Part shown: positions 47,945 through 56,335 of the stretch, in pieces
How positions within the stretch are numbered: the first letter of the stretch is position 1
How the letters are laid out: each line of letters starts with the position of its first letter
Assembly: GCF_034274695.1 (NCBI RefSeq)
Contig: NZ_CP128362.1
Span: 620,001-684,000 of the forward strand
Reading direction: 5' to 3'
Source: Chitinophaga sp. LS1
GTDB lineage: Bacteria > Bacteroidota > Bacteroidia > Chitinophagales > Chitinophagaceae
DNA: 64,000 nt
Notes under the pieces: generated by a model
The model's input: only the letters and a program-made list of their open reading frames with translations
Database searches by the model: none
What the model was told of the DNA's origin: nothing
Translations under genes and position numbers: made by a program

Positions 47945-48695
47945 CTTTATTGATCGTGTATTTAAAAGTGATATAAGGTGCAGCAGTATGAATATCCGGG
48001 TTAGCCGGGTTATCTTTATAAAAACTGTAGATCATCAGTTTTGCATAATTCCCCTTCGCAGTTTTAATAATAATAGTACGTGGCAACCCATACACCACAT
48101 GGGCTTTCTCACTATCACCCGGATACATCTGTCCATAAAAATCATAGAAGGCATATCCATTTGTACTTCCATTAAAATGATCCAGAGTGAGATAACCATT
48201 TATCAACAGATCAGCATCTGCCACAGGTACAGTCGTCACTTTATTAAAAGCCTCCTCCATTAAACTTTGTGCAATAGGCACAGCAGCAGGACGCTGGTTT
48301 TCATAATCGAAATATTGCTTATCCACTGCACTATCTACCACCAGGTAAATGCCCCCTTTGCCAGGTCCACCCTTACCAGGATTGTAAGTAGCCGTGCCAT
48401 TATTCGCCCATACACTGCTGTTGTAAATGCTGGCAAATGCAATGTCCCATTTGTCAGTCGCTGCATAAGCATCGGGGATCACACGGCCATCTTCCAGGCT
48501 ATAATACACAGTTTTGAAAGTAGCGCTACCACCAGCTCTCGCTATAGTATCACCGATTAGGTTATTCACAGTATACGTACCACTGGCGGTCACTGTCACT
48601 GCAGGTAAATCAGGTAAAGCAGGATCGTCCTTTTTATCCTTATCCGAACAGGATGCGAATAAAAAGACGGCTAACAACAAGAAAGATATACGCAT
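47919..48695 (-). CDS. HmuY-like lipoprotein 4
   Basis: A 258-residue lipoprotein from ATG 48695 (MRISFLLLAVFLFASCSDKD); the codon at 48704 is TTG. Core motifs: KWDIAFASIYNSSVWANNG, a Gly/Lys loop GKGGPGKGGIYLVVDS, PRTIIIKTAKGNYAKLMIYS, FYKDNPANPD, ITFKYTINKDGDKTF. It begins 5 bases past the previous stop and overlaps the next gene. The PGKGG loop is shared with lipoprotein 5, so these two are closest relatives. Confidence 0.8.
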   Translation of the reverse strand: MRISFLLLAVFLFASCSDKDKKDDPALPDLPAVTVTASGTYTVNNLIGDTIARAGGSATFKTVYYSLEDGRVIPDAYAATDKWDIAFASIYNSSVWANNGTATYNPGKGGPGKGGIYLVVDSAVDKQYFDYENQRPAAVPIAQSLMEEAFNKVTTVPVADADLLINGYLTLDHFNGSTNGYAFYDFYGQMYPGDSEKAHVVYGLPRTIIIKTAKGNYAKLMIYSFYKDNPANPDIHTAAPYITFKYTINKDGDKTFNQ

Positions 48696-48700
48696 TATGA

Positions 48701-49396
48701 TCAAGGTGTTTTCAGGTTATGACTACCATCCTGCTGTACAAAATAGCGGAAGGTGAAATAAGGTGCCGGCCAGAAAAGATCAGTCACAGTAGGAGGATTT
48801 CCCTGGTATACATTGATCAGTTCCAGCTTTCCATATTTACCATCTGCTGTGCGGATGATAAACGTGCGGTTCTGAATAGGCACTGCCAGATGTGTGTTCA
48901 GTGAATAGAAATACCAGCCGGTATTATAAGGTTGTGGATAACCATCCCATCCTGCAAAACGAAGATTCCCTGTTTCGAATGCATCCTCTTCGGGAGCTAT
49001 TGTCACTTTGCTATAAGCACTATCCACAGCGATGATCAGTCCCTTTCCCGCACCACCTTTTCCGGGGCCTTCTCCACTACCGTTATTCACATATACGAGG
49101 GCATTATAGATATCTGTAAATGCAAGGTCCCAGTTGTTACTTTGCTTAAAGGTGTTGCTGCTATCCCATGATTGCAGTTTGGTCGACAGCTTGAAATAAA
49201 AACTCCGGAACGGGCGTTTCTCTTTTCCTTCCACACCATCCGCCACAGAGGCTTCAGTATCGCCAGCAAGGTCGTAGATGACAGTGCTCACGCCATCTTC
49301 ATAATTTAGTTTAGTAACATTGTTGTTCTCTTTCTTACAGGCCATAGTCAGCAGTACGATGGCTGCTAACCATTGCCATTGGGCTCGCTTGTACAT
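48701..49396 (-). CDS. HmuY-like lipoprotein 5
   Basis: A 231-residue lipoprotein (IVLLTMACKKENN) starting 5 bases after the receptor stop, the classic HmuR-HmuY arrangement. Motifs: NNWDLAFTDIYNALVYVNNG, GPGKGGAGKGLIIAVDS, NRTFIIRTADGKYGKLELIN, VYQGNPPTV, FTFRYFVQQDGSHNLKTP. Presumed heme-capture partner of the receptor. First of five consecutive lipoprotein genes in the same operon. Confidence 0.82.
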   Translation of the reverse strand: MYKRAQWQWLAAIVLLTMACKKENNNVTKLNYEDGVSTVIYDLAGDTEASVADGVEGKEKRPFRSFYFKLSTKLQSWDSSNTFKQSNNWDLAFTDIYNALVYVNNGSGEGPGKGGAGKGLIIAVDSAYSKVTIAPEEDAFETGNLRFAGWDGYPQPYNTGWYFYSLNTHLAVPIQNRTFIIRTADGKYGKLELINVYQGNPPTVTDLFWPAPYFTFRYFVQQDGSHNLKTP

Positions 49397-49401
49397 ATTG
49401 G

Positions 49402-51660
49402 TTATTGTTTAAACAGTCGCCATTTCAACCCGGCCATCAGGATGCGTCCGGGTTGTCCTGGCATCAACATATCCGTATAATTCATGAGGTTGTCTGCTGT
49501 GATCTGAACAGCCAGATGACCTTTGCAAAGTTTCTTTTCGATAGAAGCATATACCAGGCAGTAGGCATCAATGAATGTATCGTAGGTATCCAGAAACCGG
49601 TTATTGTTTGCATCATCATAGCCGGACCTGCTCTTATAATTCGCGCGGAAAGTAGCGCTGATGCCCCAGGGAGCATATTCATAAAACACACGTAGGTTTA
49701 GCATATGCCTGGATCTGTTTTCAAGACCGATATAATCACTGACTTTGGATGCCCTCGTCTCTCCTGTATTATTGTTACGTATCTTATTGTATGGATAGGC
49801 GCCGGTCCTGATAGAATCCATAATCCCTCTATCCTTCGCATACAGTAACTGATAACCGAAAGATATGTCCAGGCCTTTCAGTACATGTGTACTGATACCG
49901 GCTTCTACGCCTCCGGTAAAAGATCTGTCGAGATTGATATAGGAATAAACGGGTTGAAAATTTGTGCGGGTCGCAATCTGAACAGTGTTGATAAAATTGT
50001 GCAGCTGGTTGTAAAAGCCATTCACATCGATGCGAATTTTTTGAACAGGTGTATAACTCATTCCAACATTGTAAGAGACAGCCATTTCGGGTTTCAGTGC
50101 AGCACTGATATCTTTTGCCACAGGTCTTACCTCACTGATCAACCCTGCTGCCTGCATGGCGGCCAACTGAATAGCTACTTCTTCCACACCCAATACGGTA
50201 TATCCTGCCTGTGGATTGGTAAATACCTGGTATCTCTTCTGAAAATCAGGTGTTTTATAACCAGTTCCAAAAGCAGCGGTCAACGATATTTTTTCTGACA
50301 AACTATATTTCAATCCAGCGCTGGGATTGAGTCTGCCGCCATAAAAATCAGAATGGTCATAGCGGAAACCCAAACGGGAACTCAGGCGGTTATTCACTTT
50401 CCAGTCACCTTGAGCATAGGCATACTCACTTTTTAAATCATTCCCATCCATCACTTCGAGATTACCTCCTATGCCCCCGGCAAATGATAACTGATTCGAC
50501 ACAACATATTGCACCTGCTCCTCAAAGCGATGATAGTATTGGGTAAAATCATTTGAGCTCAGCTGTGCAGACTTACCTGTACTTACATCCTGAGTAGTGC
50601 TATATCTTGTCAGGTAGTACTGTGTTTTTAGTTGCCAGGTATTAGTAAGGTTAGCGTTCCAGCCATTATTAAGGTTAGTTTTCCTGTCTTTATTAAGGTT
50701 AGCCTGCCAGTCTTTATCAGGAGTAGCGTTCCTGTCTTTATTAAGGTTAGCCTGCCAGCCTTTATCAGGATTAGCGTTCCTGCCTTTATTAAGGTTAACC
50801 TGCCAGACAATCGCTCCATTCACATCACTTTCATGCAGTACATCCCTGGTAGTATTCGTCACCTGACTACTGCTATAGACAGATTCATTGATAGAATTAC
50901 GGAGTGCCCATCGACCGGCAATGTTTAGTGAATTGTTAACATTCAATTTATACCGAAGCCGGCCCTGCAGACTATAACTATCATAAGGTGGTGCGGTCGC
51001 ACCTTTGCTCAGGAAGGAATTCACATTGTAGCCATCGGTATGATAAAAATTACCTGATAGATTGAGGGAGCCGTTACCACTCTTATCAGTACCTCCACCA
51101 AATGGTGTTTCCCCTTCCAAAGTAAAATCCTGCGTATGCTGCGAACCATATCTTACAATAGCCTGCCCCTGTGCCGCATCAATATGTTGGCGGGTAATAA
51201 TATTCACTACCCCTCCCAATGCTTCACTCCCAAACAAACTCGAGCTGGCCCCCTTCACAATTTCGATTCTTTCAATATCAGAAACAGTAATTCTTGACAA
51301 GTCGAAATTTCCCGCATTTCTACCTATCATAGGTTGACCATCAATTAAAATCAAAATATAATCAGCGCTAAACCCTTGTAGTTGCATACCAATTGCCCTC
51401 GACCCTGCAGAGACATCATTGACAATCGCAATACCCGTCTGTTCCCGCATCACCTCATCCAGTCGGCGGCTGCCCATCATTTCCAGTGTCTTGCGACTAA
51501 TCACAGTCACAGGCATGGCAGCCCTGCTGGTAAGTGTTTCCAGGTGCACGGCTTTGACTTCCACACTTTTCAAAGTACGGGAGGTATCGGATTGACTAAA
51601 GGCACATAAACTGCTACAACACAATATGAAGAGCGTGTATAAATCTTTGCTGGTACGCAT
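49402..51660 (-). CDS. TonB-dependent heme receptor (HmuR-like) with repeat insert
   Basis: A 752-residue outer-membrane receptor. Signal peptide; TonB-box region (SVEVKAVHLETLTSR); plug with RLDEVMREQTGIAIVNDVSA, ILILIDGQPMIGR, IERIEIVKGASSSLFGSEAL; then the barrel, ending GQPGRILMAGLKWRLFKQ. Residues 285-340 are seven tandem octapeptides, probably in a surface loop. Heme as substrate is inferred from the HmuY genes behind it and the shared regulon promoter. Heads a six-gene operon. ATG 51660, about 65 bases after the predicted transcript start. Confidence 0.88.
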   Translation of the reverse strand: MRTSKDLYTLFILCCSSLCAFSQSDTSRTLKSVEVKAVHLETLTSRAAMPVTVISRKTLEMMGSRRLDEVMREQTGIAIVNDVSAGSRAIGMQLQGFSADYILILIDGQPMIGRNAGNFDLSRITVSDIERIEIVKGASSSLFGSEALGGVVNIITRQHIDAAQGQAIVRYGSQHTQDFTLEGETPFGGGTDKSGNGSLNLSGNFYHTDGYNVNSFLSKGATAPPYDSYSLQGRLRYKLNVNNSLNIAGRWALRNSINESVYSSSQVTNTTRDVLHESDVNGAIVWQVNLNKGRNANPDKGWQANLNKDRNATPDKDWQANLNKDRKTNLNNGWNANLTNTWQLKTQYYLTRYSTTQDVSTGKSAQLSSNDFTQYYHRFEEQVQYVVSNQLSFAGGIGGNLEVMDGNDLKSEYAYAQGDWKVNNRLSSRLGFRYDHSDFYGGRLNPSAGLKYSLSEKISLTAAFGTGYKTPDFQKRYQVFTNPQAGYTVLGVEEVAIQLAAMQAAGLISEVRPVAKDISAALKPEMAVSYNVGMSYTPVQKIRIDVNGFYNQLHNFINTVQIATRTNFQPVYSYINLDRSFTGGVEAGISTHVLKGLDISFGYQLLYAKDRGIMDSIRTGAYPYNKIRNNNTGETRASKVSDYIGLENRSRHMLNLRVFYEYAPWGISATFRANYKSRSGYDDANNNRFLDTYDTFIDAYCLVYASIEKKLCKGHLAVQITADNLMNYTDMLMPGQPGRILMAGLKWRLFKQ
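50641..50808. repeat. 24-bp x 7 tandem repeat inside the receptor gene
   Basis: Seven 24-base units with no gaps (50641, 50665, 50689, 50713, 50737, 50761, 50785). They encode the octapeptide pattern x-W/R-Q/N-A-N-L/P-N/D-K (e.g. GWQANLNK, GRNANPDK). Alternate units pair into 48-base super-units. The unit length keeps the frame, so copy number can change without breaking the receptor. Confidence 0.95.
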
Positions 51661-51731
51661 GAAAATTGAAGGATACTGCTATCTACAGCATATCGGGTAC
51701 AATAATATATTTGGTTCGGGGCGGAGTGGTG

Positions 51732-51798
51732 TAAAAGTAGGAAGGGAATGTGACAGGGAAGTGACGAAACGGGAAAACCATTTACGCAATCAGGAAAA
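51732..51798 (-). promoter_or_regulatory. Heme/light regulon promoter of heme receptor 1
   Basis: Minus strand: distal repeat TTTTCCTGATT (51788-51798), linker GCGTAAATGG, proximal repeat TTTTCCCGTTT (51767-51777; start spacing 21), 27 bases, then TACTTTTA (51732-51739), one mismatch to TAnnTTTG. Confidence 0.78.
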
Positions 51799-51852
51799 TA
51801 AGGAGTGCTTACTAAAAAGTGAGGGATTATGATTTCCGCTTTCGCGAAAAAA

Positions 51853-51898
51853 GGGAATTCTTCAACGTTTTGCGCATGCAAAACGTTGAAGAATTCCC
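51853..51898. terminator. Long perfect hairpin after HmuY-like gene 6, second of a pair
   Basis: Perfect 21-bp arms (51853-51873 and 51878-51898) with a GCAT loop. Follows the hairpin at 51903-51943 and precedes the receptor-1 operators. Confidence 0.65.
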
Positions 51899-51902
51899 CC
51901 CT

Positions 51903-51943
51903 CGAATTTTTTGAGGTTTGCGAAGCAAGCCTCAAAAAATTCG
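51903..51943. terminator. Long hairpin after HmuY-like gene 6, first of a pair
   Basis: 19-bp arms (51903-51921 and 51925-51943, one G-T pair) with a GCGAAGC core on the plus strand, a very stable mini-hairpin motif. Directly abuts the stop codon of the gene at 51945. Confidence 0.65.
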
Positions 51944-51944
51944 C

Positions 51945-52961
51945 CTATTCTTTAATTAATGCATACTCCACAACCGGATACCCTCTCTCACCACCATCAT
52001 TAATCCCCATACTCACAAACTTCAGCTTATAATAGTTACCCGCCGGATCTCTCACGATATAATAATATTGCTTGTAAATACCACTGCTGGTAGATCTCCA
52101 GCTACTACCAATCGCATCTCTTTTAGAAGAGAAAGTCAGTGAAGCCGTATCCGCCTTCGTAAAACTTGAATACCCAACCACAGTAGAATCCACCTTGGCA
52201 GCAGACACACCAGCATACTGGTTGATCACCACAAAATCAGAGAAGAAATAAGGAATAGTAGCAGTATAATACGCTGCATAAGACCATGCAAAATCCCACT
52301 CAGCTTTCTTAGGCTCTACACTCACTGTAGCATTGGTAGCAAATGAGAAGAACACAAAGTTATAACTGGAATTCTTAGTAATAGTAACAGAGTTAATAGT
52401 CGTAGCACCCAGTAAAGCATATTGTAAAGTATAACCAGTCGTACCATTGCGGGTAATTTTCACTTTATACCAGGTAGCAGGATCGGTAGTACCATCTTCT
52501 GCTTTTACCAGGTATACATAGTTCGCATCAGCAGTAGCAGATACTTCAGCAATCACAGTAACACTCAGATCACCATATACATCATCGATCATGCTAAGCG
52601 TACCCTGACCCTGACCAATCGCCATACTTACACCGCTGGCATCATCAGTAGTCACCGCAGTAATATCAGTTTTAGTAGTCACTTTTGCACTCATAGCGCT
52701 AAAGCTATTCAGAATAACTCTATAATCACTACCGCTATAAAAACCCAGTGACCAGCTAAGACGTTTTACAGCAGTTGCTGAATCAGTACTCATATCAACA
52801 TATACAGTGTTTGGTGCGCCAGTACCGCCGCCGCCATCTAAAGTTAATTCGGATCCATCAGAAGGAGCAATCACCACAGTGGCATCATCATCTTTACTAC
52901 ATGCACTAAATAAACCAGTAGTAGCAACCGCCAGCACGAGTAAAAGTCTGCTTAATTTCAT
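51945..52961 (-). CDS. Long HmuY-like lipoprotein 6
   Basis: About 338 residues from ATG 52961 (MKLSRLLLVLAVATTGLFSA, then CSKDDD lipobox); the start at 53039 adds 26 unlikely residues. HmuY pattern in both halves: VKRLSWSLGFYSGSDYRVIL, YVYLVKAEDGTTDPATWYKV, EWDFAWSYAAYYTATIPYFF, IVRDPAGNYYKLKFVSMGIN. It is longer than its five paralogues by an extra N-terminal beta region. Lies downstream of heme receptor 2 across a 51-bp repeat array, and so is probably its partner. Double hairpins follow. Confidence 0.8.
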   Translation of the reverse strand: MKLSRLLLVLAVATTGLFSACSKDDDATVVIAPSDGSELTLDGGGGTGAPNTVYVDMSTDSATAVKRLSWSLGFYSGSDYRVILNSFSAMSAKVTTKTDITAVTTDDASGVSMAIGQGQGTLSMIDDVYGDLSVTVIAEVSATADANYVYLVKAEDGTTDPATWYKVKITRNGTTGYTLQYALLGATTINSVTITKNSSYNFVFFSFATNATVSVEPKKAEWDFAWSYAAYYTATIPYFFSDFVVINQYAGVSAAKVDSTVVGYSSFTKADTASLTFSSKRDAIGSSWRSTSSGIYKQYYYIVRDPAGNYYKLKFVSMGINDGGERGYPVVEYALIKE

Positions 52962-53060
52962 AGAGTTTTTAATTTTTGAATTGTATTTTATGAGCAATTG
53001 AATTATTTCCTGTTCTATTGAGATATCGAATCGGATCATATTGTTTTATTTTATGGATAA

Positions 53061-53223
53061 CAACCCGTCTGGAATTGGTTTATATCAACCATACTTGAGA
53101 TTAGTTTATAGCAACCCATTCGGAATTAGTTTATATCAGCCCTGCTTGAGATTAGTTTATAGCAACCCATTTGGAATTAGTTTATAACAATGCTGCTTGT
53201 TCTTTAAAGCAATGCCATTGGGA
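53061..53223. repeat. 51-bp tandem array between receptor 2 and HmuY-like 6
   Basis: Units start at 53061 and 53112 with a partial at 53163. Each is two related halves of about 25 bases (core ATAAACTAAT). Minus-strand sequence at the end of receptor 2, including its TAA stop and the bases after it, resembles the unit and lies close to register (47, 51, 51). Confidence 0.85.
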
Positions 53224-55284
53224 TTATTTCCTATCCCACGTAAAACTCACCCCCAAAAAGTAACTCCTCCCATACCACATCGGCAATTGCGTCCCCGCAC
53301 TATGCGCCACTCCACTATTCGCCGTACTATTATTAATATTCGTCACATTGAATATATTCCTCACCCCAGCATTAATATTGAACATCTTTGTCAACGACTT
53401 CATCACTGTAAAATCCGCCATATTATAAGCTGCCGACTTCACCTGATGCAAATAAGTCGTACCATCTGTAGCCGTCGCTGACTCATATGTAGGTCTCACA
53501 CCATTATATTTATAAGACAGATTTAGCGTAGTCCCAATTTTCCTCATATTATAAGTAACATTCCCATTCACCTCTGGCGTCCACATAAAAGTAGGCGTAG
53601 GATCTGTCGCCTTATAAGTATCATCATCAGAGAATTCATTGTATCTACCAATGTAAGAAGCCCCTACACTCACATCCAGGTTCTTCCAATTGAGCTTACC
53701 CATCAGCGTCCCACCCGTAGTTTTGAATTTGGCAATATTCACATAAGTCATCGTATCACTATTCGCCACATACGCATAGTCAATCATATTATCAAAGTCA
53801 TTATAGAACCCGGTCGCCGTTACATTCAATTTCACTTTCCCAGACTGAATCGCCTGCCAGCTCAATGATCCCGTAAAACTGTTAGAATATTCCGCCTTCA
53901 GGTTGGTATTCCCTTTAATAGCATGACTCGCATCATAGAAGTTAAAATACAACTCACGCAAAGCCGGCGCCCTGAAACCACGGGCATATGACAAACGCAA
54001 ATCCAATGTCTTAGACAATGCAAATTTTACATTCAAAGAAGGTATCACCGGAGGCGCATCGTAAATAGAATTCTTACTAAATCGGACACCCGGGCGGATA
54101 TTGATACCTGCAATTGGTTTTAATTCAGCAGAAGCAAAAAGAGAATAGTTAGAAATACTGGGCGTACCCTCTATACGCTGTCCGGACGAGGCATCACGAC
54201 TATATTCAACACCCGGCTGAAAAGACAGATGAGAATTCAGGGCATACTGCGCTGTACTTCTAAAGAACACCGCATTGTATTTAGTCACATCCTGCGCACC
54301 TGAAGCGGTAGACAAAGTTTCCGACCCATCAGTAAAGTTTTTAATAGTAGTACGTGTATGTCTATTGTAATCCTGGTAAGACAAAGCACCATTAAGACTC
54401 AGGTCATCATTCACCTGCCACATCGCCTGTGCCTGATGTGTATATCTTTTAGTCAGATAATGTGCGTCTGTCGCTTTTCCATTATCATAATTAATATCTC
54501 CTTTAGCAGCCAGATCTTCATCCAGATAATCAAGACGATACCAGGCCTTCACATTTTTCCTGTCAATGCCCACTGTACCATAAGTCATCAACTGATCCTT
54601 CGGATGCCATGCCTTAGCTCTTCCAGTCAGCGTATCACTCCATCCACCAAAATTATTTCCCGTAATACCTGCTCCAGCAAAATAACCATGATCACTCCAG
54701 CGCAACCCCAACGATGCATTGTGTTGACCTTTACCATCCAGTGCTGCATATTCTTTGCCCACAGTTTCTTCCTGCACACTCGCATTTACAGACAATTGCT
54801 TATCGCCATTATACTTCTTCGTAATAATATTAATCACACCTGCGAGTGCATCTGTACCATAGACAACAGACATCGGTCCTTCTACAATCTCAATACGTTC
54901 AATACTATGTACATCAATCTGGGCAAGGCTCTGGCGGGTACTTCCACGATCTACCAACGGCACACCATCCAGTAAGATCTTCACTTCAGCACCAGACATT
55001 CCCATGAGTTCCACATCAGTTTCACCCAATGTGTTATCATTAGAAAAGCGAATACCCAACTGATTATCCAGCACACCTAAAATGTTGGTAGCACCCCGCA
55101 TTTTAATATAATCAGCAGTAATGGTCCTCACCTGGTATACAGAATGCTTTAATGATTGTGGGGTGTATTGTCCTGTGACCACAACATCATTTAACTGTAC
55201 CGAATCCATTCCTTTTTTAATCTGAGCCCAGCATTCGTAAGAACATGCGAATAGCAAGGCTAATAGAATTACCCTAAACTTCAT
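53224..55284 (-). CDS. TonB-dependent heme receptor 2 (HmuR-like)
   Basis: About 686 residues from ATG 55284 (MKFRVILLALLFACSYECWA signal). Seen: DSVQLNDVVVTGQYTPQSLK TonB-box region; plug with LGVLDNQLGIRFSNDNTLGE, VKILLDGVPLVDRG, IERIEIVEGPMSVVYGTDAL, AGVINIITKK; barrel with LRLSYARGFRAPALRELYFN (FRAP/NPNL-like block of heme receptors); end YGRSYFLGVSFTWDRK. Assigned to heme by the FRAP-type motif, the HmuY-like gene downstream, and hmuTUV nearby. It has its own regulon promoter 175 bases upstream. Confidence 0.9.
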   Translation of the reverse strand: MKFRVILLALLFACSYECWAQIKKGMDSVQLNDVVVTGQYTPQSLKHSVYQVRTITADYIKMRGATNILGVLDNQLGIRFSNDNTLGETDVELMGMSGAEVKILLDGVPLVDRGSTRQSLAQIDVHSIERIEIVEGPMSVVYGTDALAGVINIITKKYNGDKQLSVNASVQEETVGKEYAALDGKGQHNASLGLRWSDHGYFAGAGITGNNFGGWSDTLTGRAKAWHPKDQLMTYGTVGIDRKNVKAWYRLDYLDEDLAAKGDINYDNGKATDAHYLTKRYTHQAQAMWQVNDDLSLNGALSYQDYNRHTRTTIKNFTDGSETLSTASGAQDVTKYNAVFFRSTAQYALNSHLSFQPGVEYSRDASSGQRIEGTPSISNYSLFASAELKPIAGINIRPGVRFSKNSIYDAPPVIPSLNVKFALSKTLDLRLSYARGFRAPALRELYFNFYDASHAIKGNTNLKAEYSNSFTGSLSWQAIQSGKVKLNVTATGFYNDFDNMIDYAYVANSDTMTYVNIAKFKTTGGTLMGKLNWKNLDVSVGASYIGRYNEFSDDDTYKATDPTPTFMWTPEVNGNVTYNMRKIGTTLNLSYKYNGVRPTYESATATDGTTYLHQVKSAAYNMADFTVMKSLTKMFNINAGVRNIFNVTNINNSTANSGVAHSAGTQLPMWYGRSYFLGVSFTWDRK

Positions 55285-55358
55285 AAGTATTTTTTGATTG
55301 CAGTCGAGATACCTTTCCCAGGCTGCATGCGGTGCGAACACAGGCAGTTAAGGGACAT
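55281..55358 (-). CDS. Candidate leader micro-ORF before heme receptor 2
   Basis: 25 codons starting MSLNCLC and ending TAIKKYL. The stop TGA overlaps the receptor ATG (ATGA), an arrangement that couples translation. It lies wholly inside the predicted 5' leader. It contains two Cys (CLC) and a basic end. No homologue was recognised and it may simply be a non-coding leader. Confidence 0.3.
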   Translation of the reverse strand: MSLNCLCSHRMQPGKGISTAIKKYL

Positions 55359-55459
55359 AGATGTTAGTCCATGATACCGGAAAAAATAAGATATTGTGTA
55401 AGCTGTCGCGGAGTAAACAGTCACACAATACAGAACACTGGCGGAGTAAAATTGTGAAG

Positions 55460-55526
55460 CAAAGATCATAAAGAATCTTTGCTTCAAATAATCTGATCAG
55501 GAAAATGATTTACGCAATAAGGAAAC
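55460..55526 (-). promoter_or_regulatory. Heme/light regulon promoter of heme receptor 2
   Basis: Minus strand: distal repeat GTTTCCTTATT (55516-55526), linker GCGTAAATCA, proximal repeat TTTTCCTGATC (55495-55505; start spacing 21), 27 bases, then GATCTTTG (55460-55467), one mismatch to TAnnTTTG. The early transcript then contains TTACTCCGCC, as at the hmuT site. Confidence 0.78.
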
Positions 55527-55528
55527 TT

Positions 55529-55727
55529 TAATGAATCGATTTTGAAATCTTAGTATGTCAATTTTGAAACTTAGCCATACTAATTCTGAAACTTTAGTAT
55601 ATCAATTTTAAAACCTGGCCATACCAATTCTGAAATCTTAGTATATCAATTTTAAAACTTAGCCATACCAATTCTGAAACCTTAGTATGTCAATTTTGAA
55701 ACTTAGCCATACCAATTCTGAAACCAA
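55529..55727. repeat. 44-bp tandem array after the small Cys protein
   Basis: Units start at 55550, 55594, 55638 and 55682 (exact 44-base spacing). Each is two related monomers of 21 and 23 bases, so about nine monomers in all. Minus-strand units contain CTAAG stop-like and ATGGCTAAG start-like words. The last codons and stop of the gene at 55768 resemble one monomer. Confidence 0.9.
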
Positions 55728-55767
55728 GCACCCCGACCCCAAAAATTCAATCTACCAATTCAGCCAC

Positions 55768-56085
55768 CTAGCGTATCAATTCATACACCTGCTGTAGCAG
55801 TAACGCCTCATCGATCGCATCTCTGAGGTCATTGAATTCATCCTGGGTAAAAGTAAAGCTGATATCCTTACAAGGGGCGTGAATGATGACTCTTTCTTCC
55901 CCATCAGGGAAGACCATACAACAATCTACAAAGTCTTGTCTATTCATCGTTTCACGAAAGAACTGAAAGTCTTGAGGGGAGAAATTGAGTAACAAATTAT
56001 TATGCCAGATGAAAATCGTCTGACAGTGCATACAATGGCTAATTTGTGCCGTATTCTTTATACATAAAGTCCTGATGTCACACAT
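55768..56085 (-). CDS. Small Cys-motif protein of the heme region (DUF6686-like)
   Basis: 105 residues from ATG 56085 (MCDIRTLCIKNTAQISHCMH). The earlier ATG at 56136 lies within the predicted -7 box and cannot be used. Seen: a CxxC pair in SHCMHCQTIFIWHNN, then NLLLNFSPQDFQFFRETM and an acidic helical end. From memory this resembles a small Bacteroidota family, probably DUF6686, with no known function. The CxxC and His residues could bind a metal or heme. It has its own copy of the regulon promoter, so it is likely part of heme or iron handling. Confidence 0.65.
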   Translation of the reverse strand: MCDIRTLCIKNTAQISHCMHCQTIFIWHNNLLLNFSPQDFQFFRETMNRQDFVDCCMVFPDGEERVIIHAPCKDISFTFTQDEFNDLRDAIDEALLLQQVYELIR

Positions 56086-56133
56086 ATAATATCTTGTTTT
56101 AAAAATAGGGTTTCGTAGGATATTAATATGTGA

Positions 56134-56200
56134 CAAAAGTAAGGGGGAATCAGAATGGTGATAGATCGATTCGGGAAAAGGATTTACCTAAACAGGAAAA
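56134..56200 (-). promoter_or_regulatory. Heme/light regulon promoter of the small Cys protein
   Basis: Minus strand: distal repeat TTTTCCTGTTT (56190-56200), linker AGGTAAATCC, proximal repeat TTTTCCCGAAT (56169-56179; start spacing 21), 27 bases, then a full TAnnTTTG box TACTTTTG (56134-56141). The transcript would start about 40 bases before ATG 56085. Confidence 0.8.
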
Positions 56201-56274
56201 ACTGCATGCCACCTCAAAGTTTTCCTCCTATAAAATATACCGTATTTTTTTAGCCACCCGCAGGCCCTGCCCTC

Positions 56275-56319
56275 CAACATACAAAAGCTCCAGCCGAGGG
56301 CAGGAGCTTTTGTATGTTG
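56275..56319. terminator. Long hairpin after the HemS-like gene
   Basis: 21-base arms (56275-56295 and 56299-56319) with one A/A mismatch and GCC-GAG-GGC core. Begins 17 bases past the HemS-like stop, ending the hmuT-U-V-S unit. Confidence 0.7.
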
Positions 56320-56335
56320 CTTTTATAGTTTGCTC

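Noticed and set aside
51853..51943. Fur-type operator in the palindromes upstream of heme receptor 1
   Set aside because: The stems are far longer than a 19-bp Fur box, directly follow a stop codon, and are not repeated at the other regulon promoters.
56086..56136. Upstream ATG at 56136 for the small Cys protein
   Set aside because: It lies within the predicted -7 box, so it would be upstream of the transcript start.
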